Virus record (IMG/VR): IMGVR_UViG_3300023184_000340
Span: 1-33,604 of that record
DNA: 33,604 nt
Reading direction: 5' to 3' (one strand)
Origin: a virus
Every line of letters starts with the position of its first letter. Position 1 is the first letter of the stretch. The notes beneath the pieces are model-generated. The model was not told where the DNA came from. It did not search any database and saw nothing but the letters and a program-made list of their open reading frames with translations. A program made the translations under genes and the position numbers. Positions 21,528-29,673 of the stretch are shown here, in pieces.

Positions 21528-22120
21528 CCTAAGACCGCTAGAGCCTGTTGAACGTGCTTTATGCGGTCATCTAGCCCTATCGTGCCACCATTGATTATCT
21601 TGGTTACTTTAGTGTAGTCAAGGGCATCCGCTGGAGCATTACAGTTGTGGGTAGACCAAAACCATCCCCCAGTAAGTGCGGCGAACTTAGGAGTAGCAAC
21701 AAGGTCAGGCTCAAGACCAAAATCCACACCCAATGCTTTACCAGCATGGAAATAGTTTGAGTAACCAGTAAGTTGAATACATCCACGCCCACGGAAACGA
21801 TAACCATCGCCAGAATTTTCGTCACGATTGCCCATGCGAGAAGAATAGACCATATTTGCGATCTTTTTAGGATTTCCACCATATTCATTGGCTTTCTCCA
21901 AATTGGGAAACCTTTTAGGCCACAATTTCATTAGCGTTGCCGCCTTGTAGTTGAGGTTTTCAGATAAAACCTTAAAGTTTCCACATTCGTGCGATAACTG
22001 TCCAATAAACATTGCTTTTTGATTATTGGTAATGATTGCGAATCTATCAAATGCTTCGTTTAGTGGATCAACCCATTCGGCATCAATATGTAACTTTGCA
22101 AGTTTTTCAGCATTAACCAT
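21524..22120 (-). CDS. Endolysin, glycoside hydrolase family 19 (chitinase-like)
   Basis: A 198-residue GH19-type peptidoglycan hydrolase. FIGQLSHECGNFKVLSENLN (38-57) holds the catalytic HE glutamate (E45) and a second Glu at 54; YRFRGRGCIQLTGYSNY is the substrate-groove signature. There is no signal peptide, so release depends on a holin. I start it at the ATG at 22120, six bases after GGAG; the ATG at 22126 touches that site. It is the last gene of the leftward lysis operon, cut off from the spanins by an HNH gene on the other strand. Confidence 0.9.
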   Translation of the reverse strand: MVNAEKLAKLHIDAEWVDPLNEAFDRFAIITNNQKAMFIGQLSHECGNFKVLSENLNYKAATLMKLWPKRFPNLEKANEYGGNPKKIANMVYSSRMGNRDENSGDGYRFRGRGCIQLTGYSNYFHAGKALGVDFGLEPDLVATPKFAALTGGWFWSTHNCNAPADALDYTKVTKIINGGTIGLDDRIKHVQQALAVLG

Positions 22121-22183
22121 CTTCATCTCCTATAATGGCGCAATGGCCCGATGCGTCAACACCGAGCCACTACTTCTCAACCA

Positions 22184-22200
22184 TTGCATAAGGGATGCAA
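22184..22200 (+). promoter_or_regulatory. Hairpin holding the HNH ribosome-binding site
   Basis: TTGCAT (22184-22189), loop AAGGG, ATGCAA (22195-22200): a perfect 6-bp stem with the ribosome-binding site in its loop, five bases before the ATG at 22205. In the RNA this could tune translation of the homing endonuclease. Confidence 0.4.
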
Positions 22201-22204
22201 CAGC

Positions 22205-22696
22205 ATGAGCAATATTGATTTTACCTACGTTCAAAAAATCTTGGATTATTGTCCATTTACAGGAAAATTTACTTGGAAAATTAGAGTAAATAGTAAAGTT
22301 CCTGCTGGAAGTATTGCTGGAACTCCTCACAATCGAGGATATATACATATCACCATTAAAGGGCAAAAGTTTCTTGCACATCGACTTGCTTGGATGTTTG
22401 TTCATAAAACCTTTCCACAAAGAGCAATAGATCATATTAACGGAATTAAGACTGACAACAGGATTGATAACCTGAGAACTGTGACTGCTTCTGAAAACTT
22501 GCAAAATCAAAGAAAACCTAGAGGGAAAAATCCTTATCTTGGCGTTTCTTTTAATAAAAATACGAATAAATGGCAGGCTCATATCACTGTAAACAAAGTT
22601 CAAAAAAATCTTGGAAACTTTGATACTGCTGAACTTGCCAATGAAACATATCTTTCCGCAAAACGCATTTATCATCCTAGCGCACCTGTGAATTAA
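22205..22696 (+). CDS. HNH homing endonuclease with AP2 domain, opposite strand
   Basis: A 163-residue protein with the HNH_3 core (AHRLAWMFVHKTFPQRAIDH, INGIKTDNRIDNLRTV) and an AP2-type end (YLGVSFNKNTNKWQAHITV, then NLGNFDTAELANETYLSAKR). It is a diverged paralogue of the gene at 8236-8751. It is transcribed against the surrounding lysis genes and overlaps the i-spanin 3' end by 20 bases. The ATG at 22205 is chosen for its AAGGG site; an in-frame ATG at 22151 lacks one. Confidence 0.85.
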   Translation: MSNIDFTYVQKILDYCPFTGKFTWKIRVNSKVPAGSIAGTPHNRGYIHITIKGQKFLAHRLAWMFVHKTFPQRAIDHINGIKTDNRIDNLRTVTASENLQNQRKPRGKNPYLGVSFNKNTNKWQAHITVNKVQKNLGNFDTAELANETYLSAKRIYHPSAPVN

Positions 22697-23144
22697 CCTG
22701 ACTCCTTACGGCTTCGTAGGCTGAGATACAGGCGTTGAGTTGGGCGGTGTTCCTGTCTCCTTGGGAGATGATTTCTCCAATAAGCCTAAGTACCTCTCCA
22801 TCAGATTCACTGGTCTGGGCGTTGCTATTTCCACTGGAAGGGGCGGCACTTGGACTGGTTTGTACGCAACTTGTGGACGGGAGGCGCACCCTACCAGCAC
22901 GAATAGCACGATCAAGACTAGACTGTTTTTCAGTAATGGCATTGTTTGCCTCCATCAATTTAGTTGAGTTTTCAGTAAGTTGTTTAGTTAATTCTTGCTC
23001 TTTTACACGGGCTTCCTCGTTCTTGACAGCAATCTCTGACTGCATCTCAATGTCTCGATCAGCCCACCCTTTATGGTGTCCATAGCCATAGAAACCAGCC
23101 AAAGCCAATAGAACGCCTAAGATAACCCAAGGATTTGGAATCAT
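22677..23144 (-). CDS. Rz-like i-spanin
   Basis: A 155-residue inner-membrane spanin. An N-terminal anchor (WVILGVLLALAGFYGYGHH, residues 6-24) is followed by a periplasmic predicted coiled coil (about 30-95, Glu/Lys/Gln-rich). A Ser-rich stretch and a final helix (EVLRLIGEIISQGDRNTAQL) complete it. An Rz1-like gene lies wholly inside it in another frame, the classic nested layout. It links inner and outer membranes in the last step of lysis. Its ATG overlaps the preceding stop (ATGA). Confidence 0.85.
   Translation of the reverse strand: MIPNPWVILGVLLALAGFYGYGHHKGWADRDIEMQSEIAVKNEEARVKEQELTKQLTENSTKLMEANNAITEKQSSLDRAIRAGRVRLPSTSCVQTSPSAAPSSGNSNAQTSESDGEVLRLIGEIISQGDRNTAQLNACISAYEAVRSQVNSQVR
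22706..22942 (-). CDS. Rz1-like o-spanin lipoprotein nested in the i-spanin gene
   Basis: A 78-residue protein with a lipoprotein signal (KNSLVLIVLFVLVGCASRPQ; Cys at residue 19 to be lipidated). A proline-rich mature part follows (YKPVQVPPLPVEIATPRPV, ending NSTPVSQPTKP), the hallmark of Rz1. GGAGG lies seven bases before the ATG. It is entirely embedded in a different frame of the i-spanin gene. Confidence 0.85.
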   Translation of the reverse strand: MPLLKNSLVLIVLFVLVGCASRPQVAYKPVQVPPLPVEIATPRPVNLMERYLGLLEKSSPKETGTPPNSTPVSQPTKP

Positions 23145-23617
23145 TGTTCAGCCTTTGCTAAAGCCCGTTCATTGGCTATTTCTTCCTTGGCAGGGTCAAT
23201 ATAGTCAGGTGGAGTAGTAGGCGGTGGTGGTGCTCTCCATTCCTCATCTAGCGGAGGATTTACCCATACTGGCAAATCATTAGAAGGAACTGCTTGTGGT
23301 GCGCTTGGAGGCGGTGTTGTCAAAACAGCGGGAGCAATCTTTTCTGCCAAGGCTTTAGAACCTTTGTTGACCGCAAACATACTGACAATTGTGGTGATAC
23401 TGCTTGCCATGATTAAGACAATATCGTTGAGCATTTTGGTGAATGCTTGGTCAATTGGAGCCATAGTCTTGATTGGCTGACTCACGAAAATGACCGAATA
23501 GAGCATTGAACTAACGATTCCACCAAAGACAAACATAAGGACAATTACCACAAATGCCCACACAAATGCTTGAATGATTATTACCAGTTCCTCAACAGTC
23601 TTGATTTCAAATCTCAT
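23141..23617 (-). CDS. Membrane protein, possible holin
   Basis: A 158-residue protein with two hydrophobic segments (VIIIQAFVWAFVVIVLMFVF at about 12-31, continuing to about 45, and MLNDIVLIMASSITTIVSMF at about 62-81). A proline-rich acidic cytoplasmic-type tail follows (PPPPTTPPDYIDPAKEEIAN). It sits directly before the spanins in the lysis cassette, with ATGA overlaps at both ends. Position and topology make it the best holin candidate, but it is larger than most and lacks a family signature I recognise. Confidence 0.5.
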   Translation of the reverse strand: MRFEIKTVEELVIIIQAFVWAFVVIVLMFVFGGIVSSMLYSVIFVSQPIKTMAPIDQAFTKMLNDIVLIMASSITTIVSMFAVNKGSKALAEKIAPAVLTTPPPSAPQAVPSNDLPVWVNPPLDEEWRAPPPPTTPPDYIDPAKEEIANERALAKAEQ

Positions 23618-23823
23618 TTTTGTGACTCCGATGAAGTTTGCGCTGGTACTATTGTTTGTTTTTCAAGAATTGGGGCGACTAAATAATCTGGACAATCTTG
23701 ACTAAATTGGCAGTCAGGACGCTGACAACGCTTGGCAGAGAAGTTCTTAGGGTCTTGGCAGAAATACCTCACCCTGTCATCACACGCCACCAGCAGGAAC
23801 AACAGGAGCATTACGAATCTCAT
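23614..23823 (-). CDS. Small cysteine-rich lipoprotein
   Basis: A 69-residue protein with a lipoprotein signal (MRFVMLLLFLLVACDDR; lipobox Cys at 14). Its mature part has four further cysteines (YFCQDPKNFSAKRCQRPDCQ; SQDCPDYL) and a short polar tail. AAGGG precedes the ATG. It begins inside the end of the 73-residue membrane-protein gene. Similar lipoproteins occur in phage lysis regions; it might be an outer-membrane partner of that protein. Confidence 0.65.
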   Translation of the reverse strand: MRFVMLLLFLLVACDDRVRYFCQDPKNFSAKRCQRPDCQFSQDCPDYLVAPILEKQTIVPAQTSSESQK

Positions 23824-24001
23824 TGATTTCCCTTTTTAACTTTCTCAATTCCTTGGCTTCTCGCTTGATCTCAGCCTTCATCCACAATGTCTCAATATAC
23901 GCTAGAAATGTTACAGCAATGACAAGACATAGTGCTACTTGCACCATTATCCTAGCAACAAACTTGATTGTGTCATTGTCTTTACCTGCCACATTATCCA
24001 T
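23780..24001 (-). CDS. Small membrane protein with charged coiled coil
   Basis: A 73-residue protein with one transmembrane helix (IMVQVALCLVIAVTFLAYI, about 18-36) followed by a highly charged helix (KREAKELRKLKREINEIRN). It overlaps the upstream gene by 55 bases and the downstream lipoprotein gene by 44 bases. The layout (anchor plus coil, with a lipoprotein gene starting inside it) looks like a second, miniature spanin-type pair, though neither member matches a known spanin family. Confidence 0.55.
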   Translation of the reverse strand: MDNVAGKDNDTIKFVARIMVQVALCLVIAVTFLAYIETLWMKAEIKREAKELRKLKREINEIRNAPVVPAGGV

Positions 24002-24681
24002 CCCATCACTAGAGAGATAAAAGCCACACCAACTAGACCTGAGACAAAGTAGATAAAGTCAATCTCCCTTTGCTCTTTTGCCCATCTCGCCCGTCTAGTC
24101 TTCCTTATTTCTTCATCCCTAGCCCATTCCTGTTCTTGCTGAATCTTTGCATACATCTTCAGAAACCTTGTATATATTGCCTTCAATTCAGGAGGCGCAT
24201 ATACAGTCATTTGCTCCCGAATTTGTGCATCAAGGTTTTCCATTTGGAGTTCCACCAAGGCACGTTCAATAGCCTTTTTAGAAGTGTTTTGATTTGGGTC
24301 ATAGTGTTCCTTTGATTCTGCCTCTAGAGAGGCGTAATAGTCGTTTAATTGAGCCTGTATGTCAAAGAAGTTGCCAAGTTGGACTCCCACTTCATTGATG
24401 GTTTGTAACTCGATTTCTTCATAAGTTTGTTGCTTCTTGGAAGCGGCTTTCGCTTTCGCCAAAGGCTTGGGGGCATCTTCTGACTTGGACTTGGGTTTTG
24501 GGTTAAAGAGTCCAACAATCCAATCCCAGATTCCCTTGATGGCCTTGACATCAGCCATGACACCTTCAATTGTCTTCTTAGCACCCTCCAGTTCCATGCG
24601 CCCTTCATGGAGCATTGCACAGCCTGACTTGATGGCAGAGACTGCGCCTTGGGCAAGGAGGAGGAGGCTGAAAGGATCAAT
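23947..24681 (-). CDS. Late membrane protein, probable ATT start
   Basis: A 244-residue protein if started at the ATT at 24681: AGGAG lies six bases upstream, while the first in-frame ATG (24615) has no ribosome-binding site. The N-terminal extension reads DPFSLLLLAQGAVSAIKSG. A predicted helical body follows (charged, Lys/Ala-rich near 55-75), with a C-terminal transmembrane helix (FIYFVSGLVGVAFISLVMGW). It lies between the ejection proteins and the lysis genes. The function is unknown; a role in DNA ejection or lysis is possible. Confidence 0.6.
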   Translation of the reverse strand: MDPFSLLLLAQGAVSAIKSGCAMLHEGRMELEGAKKTIEGVMADVKAIKGIWDWIVGLFNPKPKSKSEDAPKPLAKAKAASKKQQTYEEIELQTINEVGVQLGNFFDIQAQLNDYYASLEAESKEHYDPNQNTSKKAIERALVELQMENLDAQIREQMTVYAPPELKAIYTRFLKMYAKIQQEQEWARDEEIRKTRRARWAKEQREIDFIYFVSGLVGVAFISLVMGWIMWQVKTMTQSSLLLG

Positions 24682-24684
24682 GGT

Positions 24685-26208
24685 TTACTCCTGTGGAGGC
24701 ACAGGTTGTTGTCTAGCAAATGCCGCAGATAGTAATCCAGTTAACCCCATGTTTTGTTGAGGTTTAGGAATAGTTCCAGAAAGTAACCCTTGAGAAACCT
24801 TTTGTGCGGCTCGTTGACGCAAGAAGTTTTGCATAGCATCAGCACCAGTTCCAGCAATCATCAATGGAACTCCTATCTCTGGCTTGTTGTATGCACCAAA
24901 CATAGTTCCTGCCGACAAGATAGACCGCTTAGTTGGATCAAACTTGCTGACAAAGTTAAGTAATGGATCTACTGAACCACCCTTGGAAACAGAACGAATT
25001 GCATTTTGTTCATCAGGTGTAAATCCAGACATTTTTTTAGGATCAGACGCTAATCTGATAAATCCTTGTCTAATCAAATCACTTAAATTTGCATTTGGAT
25101 TGTCTGCTTTTACATCAGCAACATTTAATATATCTTCCAATGTGCTTGCACGACTTAGATTTCTCCAATCTTTACGGGCTTGCATGATAGTTTTTACTGT
25201 TTCATCAATACCACCAGCACCAGAAGTAACATCATTTGGGCTTAATCTTGAGATATAAGAATCAATTGTTGAAACCATATCTCTGCCAAGTCTTTGTGTA
25301 TTTGGCTCTTTACTCATCTTTAAATCATTTGCAATCTGGCGCATTTGATCTACATTGCCAAATGAAACATTGCCACGACCAACAATCTTGTCGAACTCAG
25401 ATAAGACAACCCGTACATCAGTATCTTTTTCTGGCAAATATCTAGCCTTATTAAGACTATCTTTGACATCATTCAATAAATTCAATGAACTTTGTTGATT
25501 TAACTCAATTCCCGCTTGCTCAACTTTGTTGTAAGCACGACTTGCTCTTAGTTTGACTTCATCCATAGTCAAAACTGGTTGCCCACGCTGTTCCCATTTG
25601 CTACCAGCCTTACCAGCCATACCACCAGCAACATAGCCAACGCCAAGACCAGCAACAGTTGCCGCTAAGTCACTATCTGTTAATTTGTAAACTTGTTCTG
25701 CAACAGGTTGAGCCGCCATAGGAGCGACCATAGCCGCAGGAATCTCACGCACTAAATTTTGACCAACACTAGGCATCATTGGCTTCATTGTTGGCAATGA
25801 TGCAACTCCTTGCATACCAACTTGAGCAACTTTTTCAGAAGTAGTTTCAGGAGTAGGAAAACCCATTCCTGTTAAACCTTCTTGTTGAACCTGAGAGGTT
25901 GGAAGAAATGGCATTTGTACGGCTTGTTTCCCAGTTGCAATTCTTGCAAGATTTGCCGCACCTTGGGCAAAATCACCCATAGCCGTTACTGGAGAAGACA
26001 ACCCAGAAATTATTGCCCTACCAGCCAACCCTGCTTGCCTACCAATCTCTTGAGGAATAGTTCTTTCTTGAGTAGAGGCAACTGGTTGTTGTTCAGCCAC
26101 TTGAGGGCGCATAGCATCTGCAATTACTGCTAGAGCCTTAGCATCTTCAACATTACCTTGGGCATCTGCAATACGCAATGCCTCAATTACTTGTTCATAA
26201 GTAGCCAT
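24685..26208 (-). CDS. Putative DNA-ejection (internal virion) protein 3
   Basis: A 507-residue protein. The start MATYEQVIEALRIADAQGNV and EDAKALAVIADAMR form an N-terminal helical motif seen in phage internal proteins. The middle has Gly/Ala-rich hydrophobic stretches (DLAATVAGLGVGYVAGGMAG), then a long helical region and a Gln/Ala-rich end. It is the third of three consecutive large late proteins of this composition, matching the three ejection proteins of P22-like and T7-like phages. Order and composition support this; no family match is certain. Confidence 0.6.
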   Translation of the reverse strand: MATYEQVIEALRIADAQGNVEDAKALAVIADAMRPQVAEQQPVASTQERTIPQEIGRQAGLAGRAIISGLSSPVTAMGDFAQGAANLARIATGKQAVQMPFLPTSQVQQEGLTGMGFPTPETTSEKVAQVGMQGVASLPTMKPMMPSVGQNLVREIPAAMVAPMAAQPVAEQVYKLTDSDLAATVAGLGVGYVAGGMAGKAGSKWEQRGQPVLTMDEVKLRASRAYNKVEQAGIELNQQSSLNLLNDVKDSLNKARYLPEKDTDVRVVLSEFDKIVGRGNVSFGNVDQMRQIANDLKMSKEPNTQRLGRDMVSTIDSYISRLSPNDVTSGAGGIDETVKTIMQARKDWRNLSRASTLEDILNVADVKADNPNANLSDLIRQGFIRLASDPKKMSGFTPDEQNAIRSVSKGGSVDPLLNFVSKFDPTKRSILSAGTMFGAYNKPEIGVPLMIAGTGADAMQNFLRQRAAQKVSQGLLSGTIPKPQQNMGLTGLLSAAFARQQPVPPQE

Positions 26209-26215
26209 ATTTATC

Positions 26216-27598
26216 TCACTTTTTAGGTAAGTATTTGTTTACTAAATCATCGGCATATTTGGATGTTTTAGATGGAGTTGTGGATGGGGTAGTTAAATTA
26301 CCAGAATACTTTTCTGAAAAATCAAAGTCATTCAAGTTTCCATACTTATTAGCATGAAGATTCATTTTCTTATAGTAATCAATTTTGCCACGCTGTATTT
26401 CTTCCATCTTATTGAGCAACTCAGTTCTAGCCTTTTCGCTAGTTGTAAGTTGCGGAATACGATCTTCAACAAACTTCCTGTCAGCATCTGATATTTGTGC
26501 GCCTAACTTGCCACCCAAGTCTTGCATAACAAGGTCTTTTGCACTCTTGTCGTAAACCTGTGATGAGGTAAGTTTTCCAGTTTGTTCTTTACTAAGCAAA
26601 CCAATACTAGCCAAAAGGTTAGTAGCACCAACATAAGAATTAGCCAATGGGCCAGTAAACAGTTGACCAGTAGCGTTTTGTTCTTTCATTGCACCAATAG
26701 AATTCAATGCAAGCGAACCACCTCTAGCCAAAGCAGTTGCTTCATCAAGAGCATCAGCCTGTTTAAAGCCCCTACGTTTAGAGAATTCTTCTTCTTGCTT
26801 TTGAGAAACACTTAAATTTGTCTTAGATGTTGTTTGGTCAATTCCACCACTATAAGGAACTCGAACCATCTTACCCGTTGCATCTGCCTTCATAATAAAC
26901 TGTTCATTTGCCTTTTTATCAAAATAAACAGGCTCACGAGTTGACTCAGCAATTCCAACTTTATCAATTGATGGGGCAGTTTCTTTTGTTGTCAATCTTG
27001 CTAGTTCATTACTATAAAGTTCATTAAACTCTGGAGAACCAACTGCAAACTTAGACTTAGCAAACGCATAAGCATTTTTCATCTCATTGGATGTCGCTTC
27101 TGGTTTTGTTATCAACTCATTGAGTTTTGTTTGATAGGCTTGATTAAATTCAGGAGAACCTTGAGGAGCAATAGAAGCCGCATACGACAAAGCGTTGCGT
27201 TGTTCATTAGTCATCTTCTCAGCAGTTCTTTGCTGAATTAAAGCGTAATCACCCTGTGCTTTTCTTAAATAGTCAGACAATTGCAAAGCACCAGCCTGAT
27301 CTCCTGCCGCAGACAACTTTTGTATTGCACTTTGCAATGAATTAGGATTATTAGGGTCAACCTCACGCATTACAGCATTTCTTGCGCTAATTATTTGTAA
27401 CTGTGGGTCTTGACCACCCAACATTCCACCGATAGCACCCGCTAAACGATTAGCACCATAACCAATGCCTGTTTTAGCAAGGGAAAATGGATCAAGTTGA
27501 GCCAATTGAGCCGCTTGATTTAATGCTTGTTGACTTTGTTGTTGCTGGTACATCTCAGGAGTCATACCAAACAAACCACCTACTATTGAATCTGCCAT
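26216..27598 (-). CDS. Putative DNA-ejection (internal virion) protein 2
   Basis: A 460-residue protein with a Gln-rich N-terminus (QQQQSQQALNQAAQLAQLDP), a Gly/Ala stretch (YGANRLAGAIGGMLGG) and a long helical remainder. Residues in the 130-210 range hold two copies of a unit of about 35 residues (APQGSPEFNQAYQTKLNELI and AVGSPEFNELYSNELARLTT). AAGGAG precedes the ATG. It is flanked by two similar proteins; it probably travels inside the capsid and enters the cell with the DNA. Confidence 0.6.
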   Translation of the reverse strand: MADSIVGGLFGMTPEMYQQQQSQQALNQAAQLAQLDPFSLAKTGIGYGANRLAGAIGGMLGGQDPQLQIISARNAVMREVDPNNPNSLQSAIQKLSAAGDQAGALQLSDYLRKAQGDYALIQQRTAEKMTNEQRNALSYAASIAPQGSPEFNQAYQTKLNELITKPEATSNEMKNAYAFAKSKFAVGSPEFNELYSNELARLTTKETAPSIDKVGIAESTREPVYFDKKANEQFIMKADATGKMVRVPYSGGIDQTTSKTNLSVSQKQEEEFSKRRGFKQADALDEATALARGGSLALNSIGAMKEQNATGQLFTGPLANSYVGATNLLASIGLLSKEQTGKLTSSQVYDKSAKDLVMQDLGGKLGAQISDADRKFVEDRIPQLTTSEKARTELLNKMEEIQRGKIDYYKKMNLHANKYGNLNDFDFSEKYSGNLTTPSTTPSKTSKYADDLVNKYLPKK

Positions 27599-27609
27599 TT
27601 GGTTACTCC

Positions 27610-28659
27610 TTAAAATATACCCATGCTTTGATAATTGGAAAATTCGCTAGGAGTTATCCCACCAGTAAATGTTGATTGAGGAATAACACCAGTTCCTGTC
27701 ATCCAATTAGTATTGACTCTGTTCGCTATACCTTGTTGCAGTTGAGGATTGGTAGATGCGTTAATCAATGCTGTTGCATAAGGGTTATACGCATTAGCAG
27801 GTTGCATTGTGTTTGCCGCACCAACTCCACCACGATAAGTGAAATCACCTGATCTTGCGCCATAAGCGGCAGATTGACCACCTAAACCAGCACCCAATGT
27901 CAAATTGCTTTGACCAAGGTTTTCTATGCCAGTTTGTATGCCTAATGTATTTTGGAATGGAGACAATGCACCAACTTGCCCTTGTTGGTAACTACCAAGT
28001 AAATTAGCACCTGTGCCAAACAACCCTGCACCAAAAGCAGTTTGTTGTTGTCCAGCCTGAGTGGCATTTGCCGCCAATTGAAGGTCTTGCATAGCCCTTG
28101 CATTAGCCAAAGCAGATTGTTCAGGATTAGCAGATAACAATCCACCGCCTTGTGCCACGGACAATCCTGTGCGACCTGAATTGGATAATTGGTTTGCTAG
28201 CAAAGCAGACTCACGTTCACGACTAGGAGCAAGTAAAGCCTGTTGATTAGTCATGTATTGTTGAGCCGCCTGTTCAGGAGACTGTGCCAAATACTGCTGA
28301 CCAAGATTAAATAGGCCACCTGCCGCACTAGTTAAAGGTTGATATTGCTGTTGAGCATTTAATCCTTGCTGTAATTGATTTCCCATTAAACCAGATAACT
28401 GTTGTTGATAGGCTTGATACTCAGGAGATACGTTATATCCTGCGCCAGTTAAATTACCTTGGGCATCTGTTGTAAATTGTGATGTGCCATAACGACTTGT
28501 AACACCAACTGGACGGAACTTAGCCGCTTCAGCCGCAATTTGAGCCGCTTGTAACTGAGCATTAGCAGAAGTATTGGCGGCACTACGAGCAGAATCACCT
28601 GCCATTAGTCCACCTACAAGACTACCGCCTACACCTATCGCCGCTGGAATCCAAGGCAT
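27610..28659 (-). CDS. Putative DNA-ejection (internal virion) protein 1
   Basis: A 349-residue Gln/Ala/Gly-rich protein. It opens with a glycine-rich hydrophobic segment (IPAAIGVGGSLVGGLMAG) and continues with helical Ala/Gln runs (SANAQLQAAQIAAEAAKF; QYLAQSPEQAAQQYMTNQQ). It ends in a flexible Asn/Gly/Thr-rich tail. This composition and its place directly after the fibre and tail genes match P22 gp7- or T7 gp14-type ejection proteins. AGGGG lies about seven bases before the ATG. Confidence 0.65.
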   Translation of the reverse strand: MPWIPAAIGVGGSLVGGLMAGDSARSAANTSANAQLQAAQIAAEAAKFRPVGVTSRYGTSQFTTDAQGNLTGAGYNVSPEYQAYQQQLSGLMGNQLQQGLNAQQQYQPLTSAAGGLFNLGQQYLAQSPEQAAQQYMTNQQALLAPSRERESALLANQLSNSGRTGLSVAQGGGLLSANPEQSALANARAMQDLQLAANATQAGQQQTAFGAGLFGTGANLLGSYQQGQVGALSPFQNTLGIQTGIENLGQSNLTLGAGLGGQSAAYGARSGDFTYRGGVGAANTMQPANAYNPYATALINASTNPQLQQGIANRVNTNWMTGTGVIPQSTFTGGITPSEFSNYQSMGIF

Positions 28660-28660
28660 A

Positions 28661-28957
28661 TTATTCCCCTTTAATTAAAACTTCATCTACTTTTGACGGG
28701 TCTTTTTCGTCAGTAGCATGAACACAATACCAAACCACATCGGTGATGGCTTTTACGCCATGATTCTCACCAGCCTTAATATCAATGCAAGCAGGGGCTT
28801 CAACAATCTGAATGTCACCCTCTTTAACAATCACAACCTTACCTTTGGCAATAATCCCAAAATGGGAGTAGTTATGCTTGTGTTGCATAAGCATCTGCCC
28901 CGCCTGAATATGCGTTTCCTTGGCATACAGTCCATCAGTAAAGTGATGCGTAATCAT
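28661..28957 (-). CDS. Small cupin-fold protein
   Basis: A 98-residue single-domain cupin: GQMLMQHKHNYSHFGIIAKG carries the HxH-type metal ligands, and IKAGENHGVKAITDVVWYCV carries the second motif with its His, then HATDEKD. It resembles cupin-like proteins found among phage tail genes, whose substrate is unknown. I start it at the ATG at 28957, which overlaps the fibre stop (ATGA); an in-frame ATG at 28972 lies inside the fibre gene. Confidence 0.7.
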   Translation of the reverse strand: MITHHFTDGLYAKETHIQAGQMLMQHKHNYSHFGIIAKGKVVIVKEGDIQIVEAPACIDIKAGENHGVKAITDVVWYCVHATDEKDPSKVDEVLIKGE

Positions 28958-29664
28958 GCTGTGCGTTTCCACATATAGACAACCACATAAGGCATCAAGT
29001 TAGCACCAGTTGCGCTAGAACCAGTAGAAGCAATGCTTGTTGATACAGAAATACCTGTTGATGCGTAGTTTGTGTAGGTTGTTGGGCCATTTCCTGATCC
29101 TGAATCACGCACAAACTCTTGATTTGGATTTCCACCATCATTTGCTGTAGAGTCATTAGAACCAACATTGTGGCGATGCGTTGGATCAGTAACAGTAGAA
29201 GTAGCAGTATGGGTATGGCTAACAGTAATGGCATCTTTAGAGCCACCAGTATTGCCTACTGTGCTGAATGTGGCATCGCCACTATCCAAGCCAACCATAA
29301 CCTTACCTGCACCAAAGGCCGTCCAAGTACCAAAGCCAATCAAAGTAGCAGGGTTAGTGCTTGATGTAGCGTTTGTATAGATTGAACCAACAGGATACAA
29401 AGTCTGTAAAACAGCCTGTACAAACGCAGTAGTTGCTAACTTAGTAGAACTATCTGAGGAACTTTGCGTTACTCCAATTGTTCCAGTAGGCAATGTAGGC
29501 GTACCCGTAAAGGTAGGCCCAGATAAATCTGCTTTGGTAGCAATGGCAGTAGCAATATTATTGAACTCTGTATCAATCTCAGTACCCTTAACAATCTTTA
29601 AGGAGTTGCCAGAGGAAAGACTATCCTTACTGGCGAAATTGGTTGCTTTGGTGTAATCTGACAT
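28954..29664 (-). CDS. Tail fibre / collar-type receptor-binding protein
   Basis: A 236-residue protein. The N-terminal part (DYTKATNFASKDSLSSGNSL, KIVKGTEIDTEFNNIATAIA) is the usual attachment module of podovirus fibres. FTGTPTLPTGT and LATTAFVQ follow, then a collar-like domain (LYPVGSIYTN; FGTWTAFGAGKVMVGLD) with SHTHTATSTVTDPTHRHN, a histidine cluster like the metal-binding HxH of T4 gp12. The end is LMPYVVVYMWKRTA. It probably binds the receptor as a trimer; it is one of two fibre proteins in the window. Confidence 0.85.
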   Translation of the reverse strand: MSDYTKATNFASKDSLSSGNSLKIVKGTEIDTEFNNIATAIATKADLSGPTFTGTPTLPTGTIGVTQSSSDSSTKLATTAFVQAVLQTLYPVGSIYTNATSSTNPATLIGFGTWTAFGAGKVMVGLDSGDATFSTVGNTGGSKDAITVSHTHTATSTVTDPTHRHNVGSNDSTANDGGNPNQEFVRDSGSGNGPTTYTNYASTGISVSTSIASTGSSATGANLMPYVVVYMWKRTA

Positions 29665-29673
29665 GACAGTTCC

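Noticed and set aside
22130-22675. 181-residue minus-strand frame
   Set aside because: Exact antisense of the HNH gene, whose HNH and AP2 motifs are clear.
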